This document shows, piece after piece, positions 33,743 to 44,500 of a stretch of 50,659 nucleotides of DNA (position 1 is its first letter; each line of letters opens with the position of its first letter). The notes beneath the pieces are model-generated. The model ran no database searches. It saw only the letters and a list, made by a program, of their open reading frames with translations, and was not told the origin of the DNA. Made by a program: the position numbers and the translations under genes. The DNA lies in assembly GCA_934631985.1 (NCBI GenBank), contig CAKTYE010000010.1, positions 1-50,659 on the forward strand. The letters are read 5' to 3'. This DNA comes from an uncultured Clostridia bacterium (GTDB lineage Bacteria; Bacillota; Clostridia; Christensenellales; Aristaeellaceae).

Positions 33743-36700
33743 GTATGGACTTGACGGGTATTTTGAATCAGAATGAATACTATACCAACCACTACTTCCT
33801 CTCCATCTTTGAAGAAAATGCGAAGGAAGCAATTGATAGATGGCAGAATGCTGCTACCCAGAGCGGTGATAAGACGCCCTGGGCGAAACTCAATGCTTAT
33901 GCCAGCAAATACTATGCGCTTTGTGATCGAGCATCACGTCAGCGTAGTGATTTGCTCCTTGAGCCGATCATCAGCGAGCTTGCAGAAGAAGTCCTGACAG
34001 CCCTTGGATACCCAATCACCAAGAACTCTGCCAAGAAGATTGAGGTCGAGCCCGGGGTGAGAATCCCTGTTGCGCTTGAGATGACAAAGCAGAATGGTGC
34101 TCCTCTGATGTGGGTAATTCTGTGCCGGAACAGCAGCGATGATGAGAGCATCATGGACAGCGTTCGCTTTTTCACTAGCTGGGAAGGGTACGATGATGAG
34201 GAGTCCGGATATAGCCCGGAGAAAACAGCAGAAAAACTCACGCACTTGAGCAATGAGGAATTGCTTTCCAAAGTGCTATTTGGTATGGACGAACCGCCTC
34301 GTTGGGTGATGTTCATTGGCCTTCATCAGATTGCACTGATCGATAGAAACAAGTGGAATGAAAAACGTTTCCTTGTTTTCATGCTAGATGATATATTTGG
34401 CCGTCGTGAGACTACGACGCTTCAGGCAATGACTGTGCTACTCCACAAGGACAGCATTTGCCCTGCTGAAGGAACTTCTCTACTGGATACTTTGGATGAT
34501 AATAGCCACAAACATGCGGCAGGTGTATCCAAAGATCTGAAGTATGCCCTGCGCGAATGTATTGAGCTGCTGGGAAACGAAGTCGTGTACGATATGAGGG
34601 AGCGTCAGCATGTAGGCGTTTTCGGCAAGGATCTGGCGGATACCCTTACCATTCAATGCCTGCGCTATATGTACCGCATTCTGTTCATGCTGTTCATTGA
34701 GGCAAAGCCCGAATTGGGTTACGCTCCCATGAAGGCTGAAACTTATGCGCTCGGATATTCTTTTGAGAGCCTCCGTGAGATCGCTGATAACGCCCGCAAC
34801 GACTCCGACATCGAGCGTGACGGTTTTTACCTGAAGGATTCGATGGATATGCTCTTCAAGCTGATCTATGAGGGCTATCCGGTACGCAGGGAACTCGCAA
34901 CAGAAGAGTCTGTGCAGGGCGTGTTCCGTATTGATCCATTGAAAGCGCATATCTTCGATCCAGAGCGTACTGCGCTGATTGAAAAGGCACACATTCGCAA
35001 CGATGTTCTTTTGAAGATCATCAATAAAATGAGCTATGCCAAGGGGCAGCGTGGTAAGCGTGGTGGCCGGATCAGCTATAGCAACCTGGGCATCAACCAG
35101 TTGGGCAGCGTCTACGAAGCGCTTCTGTCGTATCGTGGCTTCTTCGCCGAGGAAGATCTGTACGAGGTCAAGCGTAGCGGAGATACTGTTGATGATCTGG
35201 ATGTTGGCTATTTCGTTCCCGAACGAGAGCTGGATCAGTATTCTGAAGATGAGCGCGTCCGCACGGGCTCCAATCCGACCGATCCACTTCGTAAGCATCC
35301 CAAGGGTGAGTTCATTTATCGCCTTGCTGGCCGTGAACGTGAGAAGTCTGCTTCTTACTATACGCCGGAAGTTCTGACCAACTGCCTGGTGAAGTACGCC
35401 TTGAAAGAGCTGCTGGCTGACAAAAAGGCCGACGAAATCTTAAATATGACGATCTGCGAGCCTGCAATGGGCAGCGCAGCCTTCCTGAATGAAGCTGTAA
35501 GCCAAATGGCTGAGGCTTACTTGTCGCGCAAAGAAAAGGAACTTGGCAAATCGGTGCCGCACGATCAGCGCCAGCAGGAGCTGCAGAAGGTCAAGATGTA
35601 CATCGCAGATCGCAATGTATATGGCATTGACTTGAACCCTGTTGCGGTTGAACTGGCGGAGGTGTCCCTGTGGCTGAATACGATCTATCAAGGAGCTTAT
35701 GTTCCGTGGTTCCGCACGCAGATCGTCAATGGCAACAGCCTGATCGGTGCGCGGCGGCAGTGCTATACGCTTACGCAACTTCAGGCTGGCAAGGGCGGTT
35801 CTGTTTGGTTTGAGAATGCACCGGAACGCATAATGCCCGGCCAGAAGCGTAAGTTTGCCAAGCAGGTGTATCACTTCCTGGCGGGTGATCCCGGCATGTG
35901 TAGCTATACCGATAAAGTGATAAAAGCGCTGGAACCGGACAAGATTGCCTTTATCAAGGAATGGAATAAGAAGTTCACCCGGGCATTCAGCGACGAGGAG
36001 TGCGACCGAGTACTTGAGTTGTCTGCGCAGATCGATAAGCTGTGGAACGCCCATGTGGAGCTGCGCCACGAGATTGCCGAAAAGACCACCGACCCGCTTT
36101 CGGTATGGGGACAGCCTGAGGATAACATCCATACGCCCATGACCATCCGCGAAAAGGATGCCATCTACGAAGGGCTGTATCTGAGCCATGGCGCAGAGAA
36201 CGCAAGCCCCTATGCCCGCTTGAAAGCCGTCATGGACTATTGGTGCGCGCTGTGGTTCTGGCCCATCGACAAAGCCGAGGAGCTCCCGACCCGTCAGGAG
36301 TTCCTGTTTGACGTGCAGATGCTGCTGGGCATGGACGTCATCCGCGTGACTGGCGATAAGAAGAACAAGGGACAGCTTTCTATGTTCGACCTGATGCCCG
36401 ACGAGGATCCCTATGTGCAGGAGATGATCGAACGCTATGACCGTTTCGGCGCGGTGAACCTTGACCGTCTTCGCGCGGATTTCCCGCGTCTGCGCATCGC
36501 AAACGAGGTAGCGCAGCAGCAGCACTTCTTCCATTGGGAGCTGGAATTTGCGGATGTGTTTGCGGAGCGCGGCGGTTTTGACTTGATTGTGGGAAATCCG
36601 CCGTGGATCAAGCTGGAATGGAATGAGCAGGATGTCATGAGCGATCGACAGCCGCTGTTTGCCGTCAAGAAGTTTACAGCGAATCAGACGGCGCAGGTGC

Positions 36701-38475
36701 GCGGCGAAACGCTGAAAGATCACGCGATGTATGCGCTGTATTTCAATGAATATGAGAGCGTCAGTGGACAGCAGGAATTCCTGAATGCTGTCGGGAATTA
36801 TCCTGATCTCAAGGGGCAGCAGACGAATCTGTTCAAGTGTTTTTTGCCTCAGGCGTGGGCGTTCTCCCAGGAACGCGGCGTCAGCGCGTTCGTTCACCCC
36901 GAGGGCGTCTACGACGACCCGAGGGGTGGTGCACTTCGGCGACAGATTTATGCGAGGCTTCGCAAACATTTCATGTTTGCGAACGAGCTAAAGCTGTTCG
37001 CCGAAGTGGACCACCATACACAATTCAGTCTGAATGTGTATGGTGGTCCACTTCCCAGCGTGTCGTTCGACACGCTGGCGAATCTCTACGAGGTGGATAC
37101 CATCGAGCAATGCTATGACCATAGTATCACCGGCCCTGTTCCGGGCATCAAGGACGAAAACGGCTGGTGCGTCAAGGGGCATCCGGATCGCATCATTCAT
37201 GTGGGAGCAAAGCAGTTGAAACTGTTCGCCAAGCTGTTTGACGGAAGCGACGAGTGGAAGATGGCGCGGCTTCCGGTGCTGCACGCAGAGCAGCTGGTAG
37301 AGGTGCTGGAGAAGTTTGCTGAACAAAAGATATTATTGTCGAATTCCAAAGATGAAATTTTCGCAACAGTTATGTATGAGGAAACAGGAAGCCAAATGTC
37401 TGGGCTGTTGAGGCGATCTGTGCACTTTCCCATTGGAGAGGATGCAGTGTTTAATGGACCGCATATCGGAATTGCGAATCCGTTGTTCAAGACATCAAGA
37501 AAAGTGTGCGTTCTTAACAGCGATTACGACAACATTGACTTGACGAGCATATCTGATTCGTATATTCAGCGAGTTAATTATGTTCAGGGAGAGCAATATA
37601 TATCGAAAATGCCAGTAACTCAATTTGGGGAAAAATATAATCTAACATACAAACTTGCTATGAGAAAAATGTTGAATCAAAGCGGAGAACGCACGTTGAT
37701 CGCAACTATTATTCCTCCGCACACAGGACACATTGATGGTATTTTCGGAATATATCTGCGGAATGACTTGAGTATTGTTGCATCGACATTTGCATCACTA
37801 CCATTCGATTTTTTTATCAAAGTAATCGGAAAAGCAAATTGTCGCTTCGATACGCTCGCAAATTACCCGAATCTACGAGAAAGTCAGTACGCTTCACAGA
37901 TTGCTATTCGTGGGCTTCTGCTCACTTGCCTTACCAAAAGTTATGCGAGTTTATGGAAAGATGAATTTAAAGAATCTCATGTTTCAAATACATGGGCGAA
38001 ATCTGATTTGCGGTTGGATAGAAGGAAATTTGCAGATTTGACATCGGTGTGGACTTGGAATACACCACTCCGCTCTGATTTCGATAGACGTCAAGCTCTT
38101 GTTGAAATCGACGTCCTCACCGCTATGGCGCTGGGCATGACCCTCGACCAGCTCAAGACCATCTACCGTATCCAGTTTCCCGTTCTGCAAAGCTATGAGG
38201 CGGATACATGGTATGACGCGAATGGCCGGATCGTATTCACCACCAACCGCAGCATGGTTGGCGTTGGCTTTGACCGTAAAGCATGGGAAAACGAAGTCAA
38301 GGGCGCTGCACCTGGCACGAAGTTCTACCGCACCATCACCGACGATACTCAGCCCGGCGGCCCGGTGGAGCGCACTATCGAATATGTTGCTCCCTTCGAC
38401 CGCTGCGACCGCGAGCAGGACTACGAAACCGCATGGGAATTCTTCAGCAGGCAGGAAATTGACGTAGGCCGTTGA
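33739..38475 (+). CDS. Eco57I/PglX-like DNA adenine methyltransferase, DrmMI-like
   Basis: 1578 residues. The N-terminal part (1-150) is nuclease-like or helical and uncertain. The MTase core has an EPAMGSAAFLNE motif I near 573 (Ala replaces the second Gly), VYGIDLNPVAVELAEVSLW near 630 and catalytic NPPW near 953. PglX-like signatures HPEGVYDDPRGG and LFAEVDHHTQFS lie near 1055-1095. The C-terminal portion is likely target recognition. Probably marks self DNA for the neighbouring helicases. Codons for residues 1074-1113 form three strong inverted repeats. Class 1 DISARM DrmMI is the best analogue; BREX PglX is the alternative, but no PglZ is nearby. Confidence 0.8.
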   Translation: MSMDLTGILNQNEYYTNHYFLSIFEENAKEAIDRWQNAATQSGDKTPWAKLNAYASKYYALCDRASRQRSDLLLEPIISELAEEVLTALGYPITKNSAKKIEVEPGVRIPVALEMTKQNGAPLMWVILCRNSSDDESIMDSVRFFTSWEGYDDEESGYSPEKTAEKLTHLSNEELLSKVLFGMDEPPRWVMFIGLHQIALIDRNKWNEKRFLVFMLDDIFGRRETTTLQAMTVLLHKDSICPAEGTSLLDTLDDNSHKHAAGVSKDLKYALRECIELLGNEVVYDMRERQHVGVFGKDLADTLTIQCLRYMYRILFMLFIEAKPELGYAPMKAETYALGYSFESLREIADNARNDSDIERDGFYLKDSMDMLFKLIYEGYPVRRELATEESVQGVFRIDPLKAHIFDPERTALIEKAHIRNDVLLKIINKMSYAKGQRGKRGGRISYSNLGINQLGSVYEALLSYRGFFAEEDLYEVKRSGDTVDDLDVGYFVPERELDQYSEDERVRTGSNPTDPLRKHPKGEFIYRLAGREREKSASYYTPEVLTNCLVKYALKELLADKKADEILNMTICEPAMGSAAFLNEAVSQMAEAYLSRKEKELGKSVPHDQRQQELQKVKMYIADRNVYGIDLNPVAVELAEVSLWLNTIYQGAYVPWFRTQIVNGNSLIGARRQCYTLTQLQAGKGGSVWFENAPERIMPGQKRKFAKQVYHFLAGDPGMCSYTDKVIKALEPDKIAFIKEWNKKFTRAFSDEECDRVLELSAQIDKLWNAHVELRHEIAEKTTDPLSVWGQPEDNIHTPMTIREKDAIYEGLYLSHGAENASPYARLKAVMDYWCALWFWPIDKAEELPTRQEFLFDVQMLLGMDVIRVTGDKKNKGQLSMFDLMPDEDPYVQEMIERYDRFGAVNLDRLRADFPRLRIANEVAQQQHFFHWELEFADVFAERGGFDLIVGNPPWIKLEWNEQDVMSDRQPLFAVKKFTANQTAQVRGETLKDHAMYALYFNEYESVSGQQEFLNAVGNYPDLKGQQTNLFKCFLPQAWAFSQERGVSAFVHPEGVYDDPRGGALRRQIYARLRKHFMFANELKLFAEVDHHTQFSLNVYGGPLPSVSFDTLANLYEVDTIEQCYDHSITGPVPGIKDENGWCVKGHPDRIIHVGAKQLKLFAKLFDGSDEWKMARLPVLHAEQLVEVLEKFAEQKILLSNSKDEIFATVMYEETGSQMSGLLRRSVHFPIGEDAVFNGPHIGIANPLFKTSRKVCVLNSDYDNIDLTSISDSYIQRVNYVQGEQYISKMPVTQFGEKYNLTYKLAMRKMLNQSGERTLIATIIPPHTGHIDGIFGIYLRNDLSIVASTFASLPFDFFIKVIGKANCRFDTLANYPNLRESQYASQIAIRGLLLTCLTKSYASLWKDEFKESHVSNTWAKSDLRLDRRKFADLTSVWTWNTPLRSDFDRRQALVEIDVLTAMALGMTLDQLKTIYRIQFPVLQSYEADTWYDANGRIVFTTNRSMVGVGFDRKAWENEVKGAAPGTKFYRTITDDTQPGGPVERTIEYVAPFDRCDREQDYETAWEFFSRQEIDVGR
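36959..37078 (+). repeat. Three consecutive inverted repeats inside the methylase gene
   Basis: TTCGCAAACAT/ATGTTTGCGAA (36959-36983). GAAGTGGACCACCATACAC with its complement (37003-37021 with 37036-37054), prolonged inward by ATTCAG/CTGAAT. CCAGCGTGTCG/CGACACGCTGG (37055-37078). The reading frame and protein motifs run through normally. Confidence 0.9.
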
Positions 38476-38547
38476 ATAATTCAGCTATATGCAAAAAAGA
38501 GACAATAAACGAGTGCAATGATCGCAACGAATGTGGAGGAATTGACC

Positions 38548-41500
38548 ATGATCCCATCTGTGCTGGCAACACAATTCCGGGAGGGACTCACCGATTATGT
38601 GGAGACAACCTTCCCGGTAACCTCCCCGGTCTTTGAGGGAAGTATTCGGCACTTTCTTGAAAAGAAGGATGCCTTCTTTCACGAGCCATTCGTGTCCGTC
38701 AAGCTGCCTTTCCGTGTTGCCGAGCACGGAAATGAACGCTTTGACGCGATTCACTCAGATTATGCGCCCTATGTCCATCAGAACAAAGCGTTTGATCGAT
38801 TGAATGGCGACGACCCACGTTCTACGCTCGTAGCAACCGGCACAGGTTCTGGCAAGACGGAGTGCTTCCTCTATCCGGTGCTGGAGTATTGCTATCAGCA
38901 TCGCGGAGAGTCCGGTATAAAGGCGCTCATCATCTATCCAATGAATTCCCTTGCCACCGACCAGGCACTGCGCATTGCAAGACTGATCCATTCCTCACCC
39001 GAGCTCCGCGGTAACGTGAATGTCGGCATGTATGTGGGCGGACAGAGTTCTCTGGACAGCAAGACAATGCAGCCGGACAAGGTTATTACTGACCATGAAA
39101 CGCTGCTGCAGAGTCCTCCGGACATTCTGCTGACCAACTACAAGATGCTGGACTATCTGCTTGTCAGGCCGAAGGACGCTTCTTTGTGGAGCCGTAATGA
39201 TGACCCGGACACGCTGCGGTACATCATCGTTGATGAACTGCATACCTTTGACGGTGCGCAGGGCACCGACTTGGCCTGTTTGATCCGACGTCTGAAAAGC
39301 CGTCTGAAGGTTCAGCCGGGCTATTTGTGCTGCGTGGGCACATCAGCGACCATGGGCGGCCCAGAAAGCCGTAGCGCCATGCTCGAATATGCCCATGCGG
39401 TGTTCGGAGAGCCTTTTGAGGACGACGCCATCGTTACCGAGGATCGTTTGAGCAGCCGAGAGTTCTTCGATCAGCAAGAGGTTTCCTTTCATCGCATTCC
39501 TACGGCGGATGAAGCGACGGAATTGGCTGCAATGGCAAAAGCGGAAGAGGAGGAAAAGTATCTCACTCGCGCTGCGCATGTGTGGTTTGATGAACAGGAT
39601 TGGATACTCGATCCATTGTCCGATCAGGGACGGCTTGAATTAGGCCAGAAGCTGATGCACCACAGCTTTTTCCAGAGCCTGATGAGCGTGATGGATGCGC
39701 GTGTGATCCAACCGGGCGCACTTTGCGATGAGCTAAGCAATGTTTTTCCCATTATGGGCAGCAGTGTGGGCAAGGTCATCCTTGACTCTATGCTGGCCCT
39801 TGTTTCGCATGCTCGTACATCCGATGTGAAGGGTCACTTGCGCCCCTTCCTGCAGGTGCAGCTTCAGGTGTGGATGCGGGAACTGCGTCGTGTCATGGGT
39901 AAAGTCGATAAGGAACAGGCTGACTATATCCTTGAATCTGATTTGAATCAGGCAAAAGCGGATCGCCGGGAGCATTATCTTCCGGTGGTGAATTGCCGTG
40001 ACTGCGGCGCTACGGGATGGGCAGGAACACTGGATGAGCGAAGCCAGCTCGTAGTCAAGGACATCAAGGTTTTCTATAATCAGTTCTTTGCGTTCGACAA
40101 GCGTATCCGTATGGTTTTCCCGCGCAGAGAAAATGAAGAAAACACCCAGTTGCACCAGAAGTATCGTTTTTGCCCACAGTGCCTGTATGTACAGAATGAG
40201 CAGAATGGCGAAGATAAATGCGGTGCCTGCGGGCATGAGACCATTCCGATTTGGATGCCGGATATTGAAGCCAGCAAGCAATCCAGCGGCTATGTCTGTC
40301 CCTTCTGTGGCGGCAAGCATAGCTTGATTCTTGTCGGATTGAGAAGCGCTACAGCAATCAGCGCAGGCATTTCACAGCTGTATGCCTCTCGCTTCAACGA
40401 TGATAAGAAATTGCTCGCGTTTAACGATAATGTACAGGATGCCGCACACAGAGCCAGTTTCTTCAATGCAAGGACATGGCGCTTTGGCTTGCGCACCGCA
40501 ATACAGCACTTTGTCTGTGATGGCGGCGAAGGACTCTCCCTGGATGCCTTTGGTGATGCACTGAATGACTATTGGCAGAGCAAGATGACAGATGAAGAGT
40601 TCATCGACACCTTTATCCCGTATAATATGGCTGGCGACAGAGCCTATGAAACGCTGCAAAAAACAGGCGAGTTTCCGGATGAAGCAGGACGTAAGGGCTT
40701 GCTCAGCGACGTGCGCAAGCGGATCAGCTATGAGGTTTTGTTGGAATATGGTTTGAGCAGTCGCATTGGTCGGACGCTTGAGAAGAGCGCTGCATCCATG
40801 ATTGCTCCCGATTTAACAAAAATCGAAGAGGCTGCAAATGCCATTCTTGAACGAATCCACAACGAAGCCGGAGTCCGAATGATCAGCTATGAGCAACTGA
40901 TCGGCTTCATTCTGTCTTGGATGAACCACATGCGGCAGAACGGCGCTTTTGCTTTACCGATATACGCTGGCTATATTGAGAGTGGAGCAAAAGGATATTT
41001 GCTTTCTGGTAAGCATATCAGCTGGATGCCGGGCGGATACTTGAATCCGTTCTTTCCTGCACTACAGTCGCATGGCGGTGCGTCCAGCGGCTTTGAAGCG
41101 CTTTCTGATCACTGCTGGTATGTGCGCAAACTCCTGCACATGCTCAACACAACAGCGCTTGAGTGCCCCGGTACTGTGCAGGCGGCGAGTATCATCATTG
41201 AGGAACTTGAAAAGAAAAAAGTGTTCATTCGGATGGAAGGCCCCAAGGGTCTGCCTGTATTTGGCTTGGCTCCGTCTGTATATCGCATCACCCGAAATGT
41301 CTGTACGCTGCGTTGCAATGTGTGTGGGCATGTGATCAGCGCCGAAGCAACCCATGTACACTATTGGGAGGGGATGCCCTGCAGCCGCAGCAGCTGCGGA
41401 GGCCAATATGTCCCCAAAGAGCAACGCCCGGACTATTATGCCAACCTGTATCAGAATGGTGAACTGGTTCGAGTGCATGCGCGTGAACACACAGGTCTGT

Positions 41501-44500
41501 TGGAACGTGGAGACCGGGAGCAGCTTGAAATCCAATTCAAGCACAAAAAGCATGAGCATAAGGCATGGGATCCTAACCTGCTTTCCTGCACTCCGACACT
41601 TGAAATGGGCATCGATATTGGTGACCTGTCGACAGTCGTGCTTTGCTCCATCCCGCCTGCACAATCCCAATATCTGCAGCGCATAGGCCGTGCGGGTCGA
41701 ACCGACGGCAATGCACTGACAATAGCTGTTGCGAACGCAAAACCGCATGACCTTTATTTCTATCAGGAACCGCTTGATATGATCGCCGGAAAGGTGGATC
41801 CACCGGGCGTTTTTCTGAATGCTTCTGCTGTGCTGGAACGCCAGTTTGTTGCCTTCTGCTTTGACAATTGGGTGAAGTCGGGAATTCCTGAGATAGCGAT
41901 ACCGCTCAAGGTCAAGGGTGTTCTCAGCAAGATTAATCAGGCTAATGAGCCGGTTGATTCCTTTCCCTTCAATTTTCTTGCGTACATCAAGGCTAACCTA
42001 TCCCGACTGAGCCGTATGTTCGAGCAAATGTTTGATCGGGAGGAGCTGTCTGATGACTCCAGACAGCGTATCCGCGATTTTGCCAAGGGCACCGGAGCAG
42101 ACAAAGAATCTCTGCGCAATAGGATTCTCCGCGTATTTAAGGAACTCTATGATCAGCGTGAATCCATGAAGAAGGACATCAAAAAGCTCAAGAAGGCCAT
42201 TGATGAACTGGAACAAAAGCCCAAGGACGCTTCCTTTGAGGAGAAAATGAGAGAACTGCGGTTGGAGCGTCAGGGCTTGATGCGGATTCAGCAGGAAATG
42301 GAAGATAAGAATACCTTTAATTTCCTGTCTGAAGAAGGTCTGCTGCCGAACTATGCCTTCCCTGAAGCGGGTGTCATTTTGAAAGCAATCCTGACACGCC
42401 GTGTGCCCTTGGGAAAAGCAGCGACAGAAGAAAACCAGTATGGATACGAGCGCTTGTCGTATGAGTACAGTCGAAGCGCATCTGCTGCCATCTCTGAATT
42501 CGCGCCCGAAAATAGCTTCTATGCCGGTGGCCACAAGCTCAAAATCGACCAGGTGGATGTAGCAACAACAGAACCCGAGCAATGGCGGCTGTGTCCGAAC
42601 TGTGACCATGCAGCGCCTGTTTCGTCGCTTCATAATGTGGCGGCTTGTCCGCGATGCGGATCCATCGCATGGGGAGATCAGGGACAGGTGCGTACAATGC
42701 TGAAGGTTCGTACTGTCTACTCTACAAACCGATATGAGGACAGCCGCTCCGGCGATGAGAGCGATGATCGCGCCACCAAGTTCTACTCAAAAGAAATGCT
42801 GGTTGATGTGGACGAGGCTCACGACGTCACTTGCGGATATCAGACCACAACAGGAGAGCTGCCCTTCGGTTATGAGTTTGTCAGCAAAGCAACACTTCGA
42901 GAGATAAACTTCGGCGAAAGTGATAGCATCGGCACTCGTCTTACCGTAGCTGGGCATGAGGATATCAGAAACGGATTTAGAATTTGCAAATACTGCGGCA
43001 AAATTCAACCTCGTGGGTTGAAGGCAAAGCCTATACACACCCGAATTTGCCGTGCTGTATCTCAAAATTTCAAGGATCCGTTTGAGGAGTGCATGTTCCT
43101 TTATCGGGAATTCACTTCTGAAGCTATCCGAATTCTGATTCCGTCAACAAGTCTTGATTCCTCCACCAAGAAGATGGAGTCTTTTGCGGCTGCCATCATG
43201 CTTGGTCTGAAAAAGAAATTCAATAATGTAGATCACCTGAATTACTGCGTTATGGATGCACCCGTTCCTGAGGCTGACTACCGTAAGCAGTACATGGTTA
43301 TCTTCGATTCCGTGCCCGGTGGTACTGGTTATCTGAAGGAGCTGATGGCTACATCAGACGCTTTGATGCATGTGTTTGAGTTGGCTCTTGAAGCGATGGA
43401 AACTTGTTCGTGCGCCAGTGAGCAGGATAAGGATGGTTGCTATCATTGCTTGTTTGCTTATAGGCAGAGCAATAAGATTAACAACATTTCCAGACGTTGT
43501 GCCGTAGAGCTGCTGCGCAAGATCATCTCCGGTAAAGATTCACTGGAACCCATAAAGGGTATATCCTCTATTGCTGTCAACTCCCTATTTGACAGTGAAC
43601 TGGAGAAGCGGTTCATTGAGGCCATTGAACAAACATCGACCGCACAATGCAAGGTTGAAATCACTAAGGTACCGGTCAACGGTAAAGAAGGGTATTTCCT
43701 GCAAATCGGGTCTTGTTGCTGGGAGATTGAACTGCAGGTGCCCTTTGGTATAGAGCGAGGTGTAGCAGTCCCCTCAAAAGCGGATTTTGTATTCTGGCCA
43801 AAGACGAAAGGCAACAAGCAGCGTCCGGTTGTTGTATTCACCGACGGATTCTTGTATCACAAGCACATCGTTGATGCTGATTCCAATAAACGGCTTGCAA
43901 TTCGGACTGCATGCGGATATCCAGTGTGGTCGCTCACCTGGAAAGACGTTCAGGAGCGGCTGCAAACAGCTGCATCATCTGTGGCCATTGATACGTTGAG
44001 CCATGACGCCATGCCCATGGGCAAGTATTATGAGCAGACAATCCGGAAACGCAGTTTACCTAAACTGAATCTTGGAAGTATGAGTTCCTTTGACCTTTTG
44101 CTGCGATACCTTGCTGATCCAGAGGCCGATGCCGTTTTTGAAGGCAATGCGCAGGCTCTTGCACTTTGCATGATTGATCAGCAGATGAGTCGAAGCGAAC
44201 AAGCCTTTGGCGCATGGAATCAGGAATACAGCATTTTGCCTACGCTGAATGAGAGCATTACTGATGCAGTGTTTAGAAAGGTTCTCATTGGCCGGTGGAA
44301 TCCGATTTCAACATTGTGCATATATGCGTGTCTCCCGGTAACAGCTGTTGTGGGTATGAAAACAGCTGATGGCAACCAGATCCTTCGATTTGATGAAACT
44401 CAGTGCAGGTTGCTGATTCGGTTTGATGACAGAGTGACGGATAAAGACAGTGAGTTTGAAAATGGCTGGAGTCAATTCCTCTACAGTACAAACATGCTCC

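Noticed and set aside
33739..38475. BREX system based on the PglX-like methylase
   Set aside because: No PglZ, BrxC or BrxL homologue is visible in the window.
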